A program made the position numbers and the translations under genes. Under the pieces are notes generated by a model. The model was not told where the DNA came from, searched no databases, and saw only the letters and a program-made list of their open reading frames with translations. This document shows, piece by piece, positions 22,900 through 34,879 of a stretch of DNA of 64,000 bases. The DNA is taken from positions 248,001 to 312,000 of the forward strand of contig CAMPDV010000282.1 in NCBI GenBank assembly GCA_946699065.1. Direction: 5' to 3'. Every line of letters starts with the position of its first letter. The stretch's first letter is position 1. Source of the stretch: Loxodes magnus (lineage: Eukaryota > Ciliophora > Karyorelictea > Loxodida > Loxodidae).

Positions 22900-24170
22900 A
22901 GTTGCTCATTTGTATAATTTTATTAGTATAGTTCAGGTCTTAGTTTTGACTATCCAAACTTCTTAATTAATATTAAAAGAGAGAAATTTACAAAAGAAAA
23001 TTAACTAGTGACTCTTCCAAGATGGATAGGTGAGTACTAACATATCTCGACAATATAAAACAAAATACCTTAAAAAAAGCTAAACAACTGAATGAAGGGA
23101 ATAGTGTAAGAAAATTAAATAAGAATGATGATTTGAGTAATTTAACCATAGAAAAAACCCTTTGAATGGATTAAGCAGACTTAAGAAATAATATTCCATT
23201 TAATAAGAATTGTCATGATACTTTAAAGAGAGTTTTTAAATAAATCAAACATGATACCAATTTTCACACTACTGAAGGAAATATCAGATCCTGATTTAAT
23301 TTAAAATAGAAGTACGAAACTAAGATGGAAGAACTAGACCAAGACCCGTGAGTAATTTAGCACCAAAGTGATAAATTTTAATAAATAAAAAAAGAAGTAA
23401 AAATAATTGAGTCCACTTCGAAGCAACCGACTTAGAAACAACCTAATAACTCTATTAAGTTACTCCAAAAAAATAGAAAGATGAAATTAAAATTATTCAA
23501 GAACAAATAATAAAGTTGTAGTAGCAAATTTTATAAAATAATCACTTAAAGACTAAAAAGGATACCCACTGCAAAGTTATTTATAGAACAATTCTAATAA
23601 TAATAATAATTCCCGTAAATTACCTATCTGAAATTAAATAAATAATATCAAAGAGAAATAATTAGTATATACAAACTCAGAACATAAATCTACAACTTTC
23701 GAAAAGACCTTCAAGACAGATATTATTCTATCGAGAATCCCCACTGCGTATGTGGAGAATTTGATAAGTTTGAGCATATTCTGGATTGCGATTGCTATAT
23801 AGAAATGCGGGAATGGATATCAGCAAAGATTGGATAATGTGATATTAGAAGACTAATAACATATGACCAAAACTATATCAATTAATTTCCAAAAAACAAA
23901 TTAGAATACATTGATCTACAAATAAAAAATTTTCATAGGATGTTAATTAAAAGAAAATTAGAATTATTTGAACTGGAAAAAGATGATTGATTAGAAAATT
24001 CTACAACTAAGGGAGAAGAATTTAAAGATCAAGAAAAAGATGAGGAGAATGAGGAAGATAAAGAGAAGGAAGAAGAACATGAAGAGTAAAAAGAATAAAA
24101 GAAGGAATAAACTGATGATGAAGATGATCAAGTTGAAAAAGAAGATGAAGATGAAAGTGTGAAGAAATGA
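22900..24170 (+). pseudogene. C-terminal part of a LINE ORF2
   Basis: In one plus frame ending at TGA 24168-24170 the translation contains YKLRTQIYNFRKDLQDRYY, then CVCGEFDKFEHILDC with the first Cys codon at 23745. A K/R-LRTG-like segment followed by C-x-C-x8-H-x3-C is the usual C-terminal zinc-binding motif of non-LTR retrotransposon ORF2 proteins. After it comes a helical stretch, then a strongly acidic Glu/Asp/Lys tail. Upstream of about 23550 the frame becomes uncertain and no reverse-transcriptase domain can be read, so this is a 5'-truncated or decayed copy. It is the only ORF2 C-terminus I can identify in the window. Confidence 0.55.
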
Positions 24171-24750
24171 AAAATTTTTAAATAAAATTATAACATCTTG
24201 AATTGAAGGAAGCAATTCCAACAATGAAATATTACAAGACTATTTTAGTAAAATTTAAATTTAAAGTTGAAGTAGCACAAAAATCTTTTGAAGAAATTGC
24301 AGATAAAATAAGATAATCTACAAGAAATTAAAAAAAAATTTTACTACTTCTTGGCCAAGTTGAAATGAAAATAAGGAGAAGTAGCGTAATTCCTGTAGTG
24401 AAATTGTTTTAAACTATGGAATCTTGAAAATTGCTCACTATTTCAGGGTTTAATAATTTTAAAAAGAAATATTCATTTTCCTAAAATTTTTTAATCTGAA
24501 TTTCTTACCTAATTATTATGTTTTTACAGTTTATTCATTATTCATAGAAATATTTGATTTTGTATCTAAAAAATACTTTTGTATTTATGACATCTTTTAG
24601 GAATATCTTATATTCCCTTCACATTCACAAATTTTCTAAATTTAAGTTTTATTAATTAATTTTAAAATAAGAATTTAGAAAGGCTTATATTTAATTAGTT
24701 GGCTTTAAAATGAAAATGTTAATTATATTTAATTTATTCAATTCTTCTAG

Positions 24751-26994
24751 TCAAAAAATCAGGCAGCGACATCTTGATTTTTTCACGATCTAAACTTAGT
24801 TCATGCTAGCTTCTCTTTGTAAAAGTTATTCTAAATCTTTTTTCAAATCCTATTAAGTCATATTTGAATTTTATCTTAGGATAGTATCAACAAAACTTTT
24901 TAAGCTTATTAGTCTATATTATTCTTTCTTTGAATAATGGAAATATCATGAAATGTCTCTCCTCCTTTTTAGCATTTTAAACTGTTTCTTATTTTCTTCA
25001 TCTTAAGTTTATATAAAATCTTAGTATTTTTATCTTAACTATTAATCTTATTCCGTTAAAGGGTTATAAACGCCGTATAAAAAGATAAAAATTTCTCCAA
25101 AACGGTTTCCGTTTACTTCAAGTTAGAATTTATGCTAATATTTTCCTGAATCTTTCTCCGTTTTAATTTCTATTTCCACTATTTCGCTTTAATTTGGATT
25201 TAAGTCTCCTATTTTGTAATTTTATACCAAATTATCTATATTTTCTATCGAAACGTTTTATGGCCATTGCTCTTTTCCAATATTTTATACTTCTAACTAT
25301 ATTTTAATCACTTCTTCATTTAAATAATTATTAAGCCCTTATTTTAACTTAATAGAACCTTAAGGTAATTACGTCACTTCAAAGTGGACTTAGCATTCAT
25401 TTGAAATATTTTACTTATCACTTTTCTTAAGTACAAACGTCTGAACTACAGAGTTTTCCTCATAACTAATCAAATTAGTCTTTATCTTTTTCTTAATAAC
25501 TTCTGAGGAATTTAATACTCTATCAACTTAAAAATACTATTAATTTTCTACTAAGAATAAACTCACAGATTTGTCCCAGTTTTCTTTTCCAGTATTTTTT
25601 ATTTTGCTAATTTATAAAACTTACAATTCTAGTTCAACTTGCTAACCGCTATATACTCTTTAATATTAATTAACGCATTCTATTTTTCCCTGTATAAAGA
25701 TTTACTTCATATATTGAACTATATTCACTGTTTCATTCCTCCTAATATGTTTTTTATTATTTTTCGTTTATATTCTGAATGCTGGATTGCACTTGATTCA
25801 TTTTTAACTTTTCATCTTTTTCTTTTAGTATTTTATTAAGTTCTTAAACGCAACTTTCATGTTTTAATTACATATCATGTAGTTAGTCTTGATATTATTT
25901 AGCATAGGCAGCTTTTATCTATTAGATCTAATCTTATTAATAATTATTATAAGGGTCATATTATTCTTAGCTTTAAATAGGGAAAGCTAAATATTACTAT
26001 TATTGATTATCTTCGTAATAACCTTAATTTAACTGTTAAATTTAATTTTATTAATGATATGCATTAGATAGTGTTACTTGTTACTTTTAAGTTCCCATCT
26101 ATATTATTTAATCTTCTTGGTTACTATCAATTTTCATTTTCATTCCCTCAGTTTTTTATGCTAAAATAATAGGTAAAACTTACGAACAATCTATTACCAG
26201 TTTTAAAATTTTTAATCTTATAAATAATTCTTTTCTAATTGTACTTGCTAGATTTAGTTTGGAAAATCTTGCTCTTTTAATTTTACTTCTTCCTAAAAAA
26301 TAAGTTAAAAGTTGTTTCTTTATTCTGTGTCATTAATTATTTCTTCTTAGTATTTTTATCTTAACTAGTACATTATTCCTGGCTTTCTTTACAAATAATG
26401 CTACTCTACTTTTTCAGGATTATGCTTATATATCCAAGCTATTTTATGCGCAACTTATTCTTCTTGACTGCTTATTTTATTTTCCTTCGAAAAAGAAGCC
26501 TAACCTTTATTAAAATATGCAAGCAACTGTAAACACTTAGATTATAGCTCGTCCATTTGTTTCATTCGCTAGCACATTTATTCCATTTCATTTAGACTTT
26601 ATCTGTACTTTTCTTCTTTTGTATTCATTTTTAAGTTTCTATCTAATACATCTAGATCTCATTGAATCTACTTTAATAAGTCGTAATCCTCTCTAGGTTC
26701 TAATATTCTAGCTATCTTTTCTCTTTCTCTAAACTTCTAAATTATTTGAGTAGTTTTTTAAGTTTTTTCATCGAAATCAGCAAGATCTGACCTGGTTATT
26801 TTACTAAGTTCATTTAAGTTTTACATAATCCAATTGATGATATTCTCGCATCGCTATGATACTAGGCCATAGAGAGAATACTAGATATCTGCCTGTTAGC
26901 ATAGCTATATAGTTTTGGTTAGCTATTATATCCCATAGTCAAATTTATTAGCTTTGTTAAGCATTTAGACATTAGACTAAAAGATAGGTTACAT
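24751..26994 (-). CDS. coiled-coil protein with tandem NBR1-type Ig-like domains, copy 2
   Basis: The best-preserved member. From ATG 26994 to TGA 24751-24753, removal of a 23-nt intron (26161-26183) and a 16-nt intron (25690-25705, gtaaatctttatacag) gives exactly 735 codons including stop. ATG 26964 is an alternative start in the same frame. Residues about 1-250 are helical (NIINWIMQNLNELSKIT, REREKIARILEPREDYD). A Gln-rich linker follows, then a short coiled coil (VQELNKILKEKDEKLKM). Two Ig-like repeats come next (KIKNTGKENWDKSVSL; VQNIGKEQW, SGKYQHKFQLEVNGNRFGEI). The second closely follows the NBR1 FW-domain pattern N-x-G, W-P, G-x-Y and FG. The tail is Lys/Arg-rich and ends CRCLIF. NBR1 domains elsewhere serve in selective autophagy and cargo binding; no ZZ, PB1 or UBA domain is visible, so the role is open. 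Confidence 0.78.
25690..25705 (-). other. 16-nt intron of NBR1-like copy 2
   Basis: gtaaatctttatacag on the minus strand, with GT and AG ends. It lies at the same codon junction (YE/GK) as introns 5831-5846 and 36161-36176 in the paralogues, and its removal restores the frame. Confidence 0.8.
26161..26183 (-). other. 23-nt intron of NBR1-like copy 2
   Basis: GTAAGTTTTA...TTTTAG on the minus strand. The same position and length are seen at 6523-6545, 6293-6315 and 35689-35711. Removal restores the frame into the Gln-rich linker. Confidence 0.8.
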
Positions 26995-27059
26995 TTTTAT
27001 TAATGTTAAAATAGAAAATCAAAGAAGCTAAGTATTAGAATGCTTAGTCACTAATTTAT

Positions 27060-30000
27060 TTAATGGTAGTTTTATAAAAAGTAGCTTAGATGCAAAATAT
27101 ATTTAACTAGAAAGGGAATTAAAAATAAAGCTCTAAGTAGAGTTTTTACTAGAAGATGATAACTTAAGCTTTATTTATAGTTATTATACCATATAATTTC
27201 AACATTACATAGATAGTCATTTCAAGTTAATTATTTAGTTTATTTTAAATTAGCCTTCGAAGAAAGCTACGAGTTACTTACATTTGCTCAATCATTTTGA
27301 AACTAAAAAAAGTTAACTAGATAAAAATTAACCTCAAAAGGTTGATTTAGAACTTTCTACTTACTCTAATTATTAGAGAAAATAATAGAAAAAGTATATT
27401 CATAACTGGCAGTAAAGCAAAGGAGTAGTATAATATAAAAATTACTAGCTATAAGGGAATTTTCTAAGTCCATAAGGAATAAATTACAAGATAATATTTT
27501 ATTAAAGACAATCTAAGTTTATCCATTAATTAAGTTATAGACTCCTTTATAAATCATGTAATTAAAGTATTATAACCAAACTATAAAGTGAGCATGTATG
27601 TCATTAGTTAAAGAAGAGATAAAAGCTATTCTAATGAGAAATTTAGCTGATTTTGGTATATAGTGAGATTTATAGCATGTGGTGTGAAATCTAAAGGATT
27701 AAAATTCGATATTTTAAGAATATTAATAATTAATAATTGTAGTATGCCTCAGTTAGTTTAGAACATCAATTTAGCATTTCTTTTAAAAAATTACAATTAA
27801 GTTTCCTACATCTTACTTATATTTATCTCCTATGAAAATCTCAATCTCGCAGGATGTAAATGTTAAATTTAAATTCCTGCAGCTTAGGTTATTAATTCTC
27901 ATACCTACATCAGCCTTCACTTATATCTTCTTACTAATTCTATTTTTATGATACAACATAGAACTAATTGCACTTATACATCATAGCCAATATTACATCT
28001 ATATACCCATTACTGCATATTTATTTTAAGTTTAGTCTTATTAGAAGTTTATTACATAGCTACCTTTAAACTTAAGCTATATTCTATTATATCTAATTCA
28101 GAGTTTTCATTAATAGAAACTAAGATTTAGAGATTTGAATTAAAATTAGCTTTACTTAAGCAGATATAGGGTATAGAGATATTTAATGATATTGCTTTAA
28201 ATTAAAAGCTACATCCCATAGATTTTAACTCTGGTCTTAGGGAAACTTTCTATTATGTGTAAGAGTAAGGTAATAAGGATTAAATTATCTATTCACAATA
28301 TAATTATTTCTGCTCAATTCTTTATACTCAGATCAAAACTTCTAGTTGCTTTTTTTCCATAACCTTGTATATATATGTTTGAACCCTTGGAAGAAAAAAT
28401 AAAAATTAATTGAGGAACATATTAGGACAAAATATTTGATAAGGCAAGCAAAAAATAAAGGATTAAAGAAAAGAAATTGAATATGCTGGTATCTGAACCA
28501 TAGTAGAGTAGATCACTAAAAATATAATCCTTCTATATAAATATCAGTTTAATCATCGATAGCTAGACATTCTATTAGCTTACAGTAATTTCTTATTATA
28601 CTCTACATTAATGGAACTGGATGTCAGTGTAATAAACTTATACATAAAATGCAGATTCTATAGTAAGAAGCTTTTAAGTATTGTAACTGAACAATGGTGA
28701 CTAATTTAGACTCTCTGAGGAGCCGCATAAAGTTTGCAAAGTTTGAAATCTCAACCTAAGATTTTTAACGTTCAAAGATTTTAAAGATTCAAACAACTGG
28801 AGAGTAAAAAAATGAAATTAAACATCTTCATTAGTTTCTTTGATTCAGTTATCTTAATTTTCCGCCAAATGAAATATAAGGACTTTAATATCAGAATTAA
28901 TGAAAAATAGTATCCTTTTTATAAAAATTAAAAGCATGTAGAGAAAATCTTAACAAATACTGTCTGTTGATTGTTATTGTGGTCTTAAAAGCAAAATCTT
29001 AAAAAATGTTTTTTACATTTCATATGAAACCAAAATAAAATATTACTATGTGAAATAATATGAGTTAAACATTCTGAATTATATCGGAACTGCTGAATAT
29101 TAGTTCTTTAAGAAAAAGGGGCTCATAGTAATACCATGAGACAAATTTCCGATATTGTCTTATATCTAAATTAATATATAAAATTAAAAAAACACTAAAT
29201 TAATAAAATGCATTCCAATAGATTGAACTAAAGAAAGAAAAACCTTGAATAAATATATTAAGGAAGAATGTAAGTGTAGCATCTTTAAAAAGCGAAAAGC
29301 TTTGAACCAAAGTTATATATTACAATGCAATCATTTTTTCATATTTAAATTATAAGCGAAACGTTGAAGTTTGGTAGTCGTATCAGTGCGAATGGCTTAA
29401 TATGAGTTACTACTTTTCAGTCATTTGATTGCTTTTCTCATTTTAGAGTATTTATCTCCAGTCCGTTTCATCTTAGAATCATATTAGAAATATTAAGTTT
29501 GGTAGGCTTATTAGACTGTATGCAATGTAAATTCCTTGTCATTGATTTAATTCTTTTATCATACTTGTAGAAAATATTCCAAATATGTCTGCTAAGCATT
29601 TATCTGTAGAGAGAAATAAAAATTTTATCCGTAATATGTCCAAACATTTTATAGTTACAGTCGGCATCATAACAAAATGTACTCCTTAGCAAGCCATTGA
29701 TTATTTGACCCATATTATGTACACCAGCTCGTGCTTTACTATATATAATAAAGTAGGAAAAGTGACTTGTTGAAGCAAGATCAATGAGTATATTTTTAAA
29801 ACCCTTAATTATCTATGAATAATCTTCAGAATTCTTGATTATTCATTAGTTAACCCAGGCGCTTGCTTAAATTATTAATTTACCAGCATCTATTGTTTTA
29901 AGTGAAGGTGGTAGTAAAAATTCATAGCTAGCGCTAAAAAAGCTCATTATGATTATATATCAAAACTAATAATACATAAGAAATTAATATACCGTAAGAT

Positions 30001-30100
30001 ATTTAGGCAAGTCAAAACCTAAATACTATTCAGATGACTCTCTCATCTCAATTTTTATCCCTTAATTTTCGTTTTTCTTTTTTTTTATTCAAAGGAAACT
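27060..30100. other. decayed or unrecognised sequence upstream of copy 2 and downstream of the NACHT relic
   Basis: 27060-27760 is the duplicate of 7434-8000, with a readable plus frame (LAFEESYELLTFAQSF) of unknown meaning. From about 29350 to 30050 the minus strand gives some folded-looking segments (TDKCLADIFGIFSTSM, FQDETDWR) that might be a degraded repeat domain following the NACHT module, for example WD-like. This is not firm. Otherwise nothing is supported. Confidence 0.25.
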
Positions 30101-32566
30101 TAAAATTCACTCAGCGCAATATAGCATTACTGAAGCCTGTATCATCATAGATCCTCATTACCTACACTTTCAGGAAAGATACGATTCTCATCCTTTAGAT
30201 TTTAAGGATTAGGGTAATTTTTTAGTAAATTTCCTCAATTAATAGCCTGAATCATTATTCATCGCTTTCCTTGCACCTAATTGGAATGCTCTTTTGGTTA
30301 AGTAGTTTATCTACAGTCATTGTGGATATTTAGTAAAGATATTTTCCAACTCTTCTATCATTTCCATTTTTTACCCTTATAGTATAAGTTTTTCTTTCTT
30401 CTCCTTATATCATTTTTTAATAAAAAATGCATAAAAATTAGACTTAAATATCTTCCGCTTGTTGCTTCCTTTTATTTCTTTAGTATCTCTACATCTGTTA
30501 CAAAGATCTCTAATAAGAAAGAGTCTTTTAGTATTTCCAGTAGTCCTAAGTTTGATCTTATAAACATCATCACTTCTTTGTTTGAATGCCATTTTGCCTA
30601 TAAATTATTTTTTCCCTTATCTCCACTAGGATTGATCTCTTATTCTTCTGTCTATTTCAAAGAATTAACTTTGAATAGTCTTGGATCTAGCTTATCGTAA
30701 AAGGCTTTTTATAAAGCTCATACAGCTAGTTCATTTGCTTTTTCTCATAATAAAGAAAAAAAGAACTGCTTATAGCTATTAGTTTTCAAGACATAGTTAC
30801 TTCTACATGCTATTATATACTTCGCCTGTGGTAATTTCGTTGTACGCTTATTTGTGTTCATTATAGACACATAATTTCCAATCTCATCGTAAGCATCTAG
30901 AAGGAATACTATCTTCCTAAGCTTCAGTTGCTCTGAGCTTTAATGCTGTATATGCTTAATGCCTGTTAAGCTAAGCTATTTCTAAACTCTTTTATGATAG
31001 GTAAGTATGTATAAACTGGCAGGCATTCATGTTTTTCTTTAGTAAACTTAAGGCTAGTTAATTTATAAGCAACGCCATTTCCTGCTCCTGAATAATCAAA
31101 TGGTGGTATTTCTGTTTTCTTGTCTTCGTTCAAAAATTATTCATCTATTTCATGTTAAAATTCTTAAGAGTTTTCAAAGCTAGGATTATATGTCCAAAAT
31201 AAATTGTCATATAAACTTTTTTAATCCTATAGTTCTTATTCTAGCTCTTCAATGATTAAGCTATAGACTTTCTCAGATATTCCTGTAAGAGCTAGTCAGT
31301 TTTCTTCTAATGAGGCTAGGTTCTATATTATAGTTTCAGATTGTGTAAGTAATGTAATTATTTGATTTTTTTGTAGTTTATGAGAGAAATTTTTTCTTAG
31401 CTTAAAAAATTGTGCTTTTATACTGCTGTAACTTCTAATCTATTACACCTTCAATAGAAAAATAACTCTGAATCTTTCTTTTTGCTTGCAACTAACTATT
31501 TACTTTAATTACTAAAATGTTTCTAAAGAAGGATTACTAGTAAACTATATAATGAAGATATAACCATCTTAGCTTTCTTAGCTTGATATGTAGTTATAGA
31601 TATATTTTGTTCTCTATTTAGTTTGCTTATCATTCGAAAAATTGCTTGATAAACTAGACGGCCTCAGCATTTATTACTCCTAATCCCACTTTCTTTCTTG
31701 CAATGCCTTTGACTACTTTAATTATTTTTAGTGCAATTCCAAAATAATCAGATTTCCCATTATCTGGGATATTTTATAGTATTAATTAGCTTTATTTTAA
31801 AGTAAATTCAAGCTTAGGTCCTCCTATTCTTTCGCTTTTACTAACTCAAGACCTTTATTTATTTTTTAAATCACCTAGTTCTTAGTACAAATTGAAATAG
31901 CTTGCTAAGCGTCTTCGCATTATTGGTAAATATTCAGTAGTTCTGTAAAAATATCTAATTGAACTTTCTTTAAGCAGTCAAGTCCATTCTTCTGCCTTTT
32001 TGTTCTTAAGTGTTCCCACCAGCTTATTGACCAATAGTAAAGAATCTTTTACATTACTGAATTTAACCTTCTTAATAAGCTTAATTCCTTATATTACTAA
32101 CGCTCTATCCAATTTCCTAAGTTCTTCTTCCATCGTCTTAACATCTTGCTAATAATCTATCTACTCTTTTGATTCAATAATACTTCGATTTTCTTCTGAT
32201 TTTTAATATTTTCACCAAAAGGTTTATTTTGATTGTTTTCTTTGTTTTATTCAAACTTTTTTACTCTATTGTCAGCTGTATTTTTAGACTTTTCGCATCC
32301 TCCTTTGGTTTTTATATAATTAAATATAGAAAGCTTTTCCTTATAATTACTCATACAATTAAATCTCTCTATTTTTATCCCTTTCCCTTACTTTTAGTAT
32401 CTTAGGAGTTTTTTCTGCTTATAATCTTCATTCTTATCAAAATTAGCATCTTATCGCCTAACTCTATTCCTTCATCTTAGTCTCCTTTTCTTCTACTATA
32501 ATCTTCATATAATTAAGATGCTATTTAACTATCTATTTCTTCTAGTTTAACTAATTCTATTGACAT
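30100..32566 (-). pseudogene. NACHT-domain STAND NTPase relic
   Basis: A minus-strand coding region begins near ATG 32566 (MSIELVKLEEIDSQIASQLY) with a long helical N-terminal part. At 31071-31092 FDYSGAGNGVAYKL takes the place of a P-loop (GxxGxGK[ST]), with Asn where Lys is expected. CLPVYTYLPIIKEFRNSL follows, as in NACHT domains after Walker A. At 30875-30916, one frame off, KIVFLLDAYDEIGN is a clear Walker B of the NACHT type (LLDxxDE), and at 30795-30827 KYIIACRSNYV is the sensor-1 strand with its Arg. Further readable segments are in a third frame. The missing Walker A lysine and at least two frame changes argue for a pseudogene. By family knowledge NACHT proteins are signal-induced oligomerising switches, often in innate immunity or cell death. 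Confidence 0.6.
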
Positions 32567-33549
32567 GCTTAATAATCTTAATTAAATCTCTAACTTGCGA
32601 TAACTTATAAAGTCAGAATATCGGGTTATTGAATACTAAGAAGAGACCAATAATCTAAAAGTACTAAAGCTGAATGACTTGATTAATCACTCTCTGAGCG
32701 TTACTAAATAGTGCAAAATATATCTAAATAGCTTAGTTAGTGATCATGCTAAATTAGAAAAGAGTCTAATAGTAAAAAGTAGCAAGTGATATCATTTGGT
32801 CCAATGACTTGTAGAAGATTAGAAATGATTTAAAGGAGTTTAAATGGTATTGCTATAGTAAATCTAAGAGAGTGAAGCTTATGAATATAACAAACGCATT
32901 TAGTTCTTGATTTAGTATATTAAGAGGAGATAAGGAATAATTTGATGAACTCAATTGGTTTATAAAATTGCCATATAGAATTCCTATCAATTTTTAGTTC
33001 TTCAGAAGTTGTAGAAAAAGATTAGTAACGAATTTCTAAACTTCTATAAGATAACGAGATCTTTGAATTATATATCAACTAACTTTTGTTAATAGAAGGA
33101 TGAAGAACCTTAGTATCCTTGGAAGAGATAGTTACAAATTATTTAGACTAGTAATGGTGATTTGTGAAAGACCAGATAAAAATGACATCCTTTAATTAAT
33201 GTTTAAATATCCTATTAACTTTAAATAATATAATCAAAAAGCTAAAGTCATTATTTTATATACTGATCTCATAAATAAAGGATCTGCCAATTAGAAATAT
33301 TATAGCTGAAGCTTATCATCTAAATTAGATAGGTCTTAATTAGTCTGTCAAATGCAATATGCCTTTTATATTATATTTGAAGTCCTTAACTTACAGATTT
33401 ACCTAAAGGCATATTTATTAGTTAATAAAACTATAGGCTTTATGATAGCTTTTTATAAAGTAATAATGATCTAAGCTTTATAATCTAATAGCTGTTTCTT
33501 TTAATAATAAGGAAGCTGAGTAAATCAGCAACTTATCAAATTAATGCTT

Positions 33550-34620
33550 CTCAGAAAATAATTAGCCTTTCCTTGTCTTATATGTAAATAGCAATAATTC
33601 CAAAGCTACTGATAATAGTTTACATATTTCAGCTATAGAATAGAGAATAAACTTGGAGAACATTGAATAACCCTTTCTGTTCATAATTAAGAAGCGGATA
33701 GATTATCTGCTTAGAGTAGTAAGCTTATGCTAAAAAGACAGTCGTATAGCGTTGTTTTCAGAGGAAATCCACGGTTTCAAATTTGAAGGAAAAGTTTAAA
33801 GAAAGCATTCATTTAGAAAATGAAGCTATTTTCATAGAAAGAATCATTTAAAATGCTTAACTCCTAATACTTGATACGATAGTTTTACTTGTGATTTCAA
33901 GAGCTTAGTATCAGTTAATTTGCTCCACTTGAGTAAGAGAGTTCCATATATTTTTCTTCAGTTTGATATATAAAAACTGGAGTATTTAATTAGAGGAGAT
34001 TTTAGCTTCTCTTTGCTAGTTTATTTAAGGAGTGCCTTTAGATTACACAAGATTAAATAAGCTACTTATAAGAAATTTCTTATATCAAATAAGGATAAAA
34101 AACATATAGCAGATTTAGAGTTAAAAGCATTTACAACTTCCCATTTTAGAATGCAACATACTTCATTTGTCTATTAGCTTAATATTTCCTTCTTGCTCTT
34201 AAATTAGAATAAATGAAGAAGAAAAAGCATGCAAAATAGTATCTCTTGAGTATAAAGAAACTATAGAAAGATGCTTAAAAAAGTAACTAGTGCTATATAC
34301 TAGTATCTTGCTAATTCTATAATGAAAATCAATAAATTTATATAGGAATATTATACTCCGAAAAAGTGCAGTGTTTAATAGGGATTTTACTAGATATAAT
34401 TTACTAAAAAGTCTAGCTGGATCGAAAGATAGTATTGTACATTATGAAGACAAAAATTGCTTAGTCAAGGTATCTAAGGAATATAGAGCCAAACAGAGTT
34501 TTGATTTGATAATTTGCGTCGTGAATATTTAAACCTGGGGTAATCACGTGGTTTAGGTATTATTATACAAAACTATTTACAAAACAAAAGTTTTAAAATG
34601 AGTAGATTTTATTAAATGCT
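33550..34620 (+). repeat. duplicate of the 8940-10100 segment
   Basis: Shares ordered blocks with 9240-9720, including AGCAGATTTAGAGTT, AAAGCATTTACAA and GTAACTAG(C/T)GCTATAT. In this copy one plus frame is readable for over 200 codons (RGDFSFSLLVYLRSAF, DKKHIADLELKAF), which is more continuous than at 9 kb, but no domain is recognised. It lies directly upstream of NBR1-like copy 3 on the same strand. Confidence 0.45.
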
Positions 34621-34879
34621 ATTGCAAAGTCTTTATAGTGTATCTTCTATTACTAGCTAACACAATCTCTGCTCTTGAACCAGGCCCTTAAGAGCATAAC
34701 CTTGTTCTTAAATTAAAAAATCCGTATCTTGATTTTAATTTAATTTTTACCTTTAAATTATTTATTTACTATTAAAGTGGAAACTAAAAGAAAAGATTCA
34801 TATAAAAAGAGCTATAAATAACTTGTGGATAGTTAGTTACATTTAAAGCTTCATTTCAAATATATTATTATTTAAAAAT

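Noticed and set aside
24000..24170. Acidic Glu/Asp/Lys-rich segment as an independent gene
   Set aside because: It is in frame with, and directly follows, the ORF2 C-terminal Cys-His motif and shares its TGA stop, so it is best seen as the tail of that ORF.
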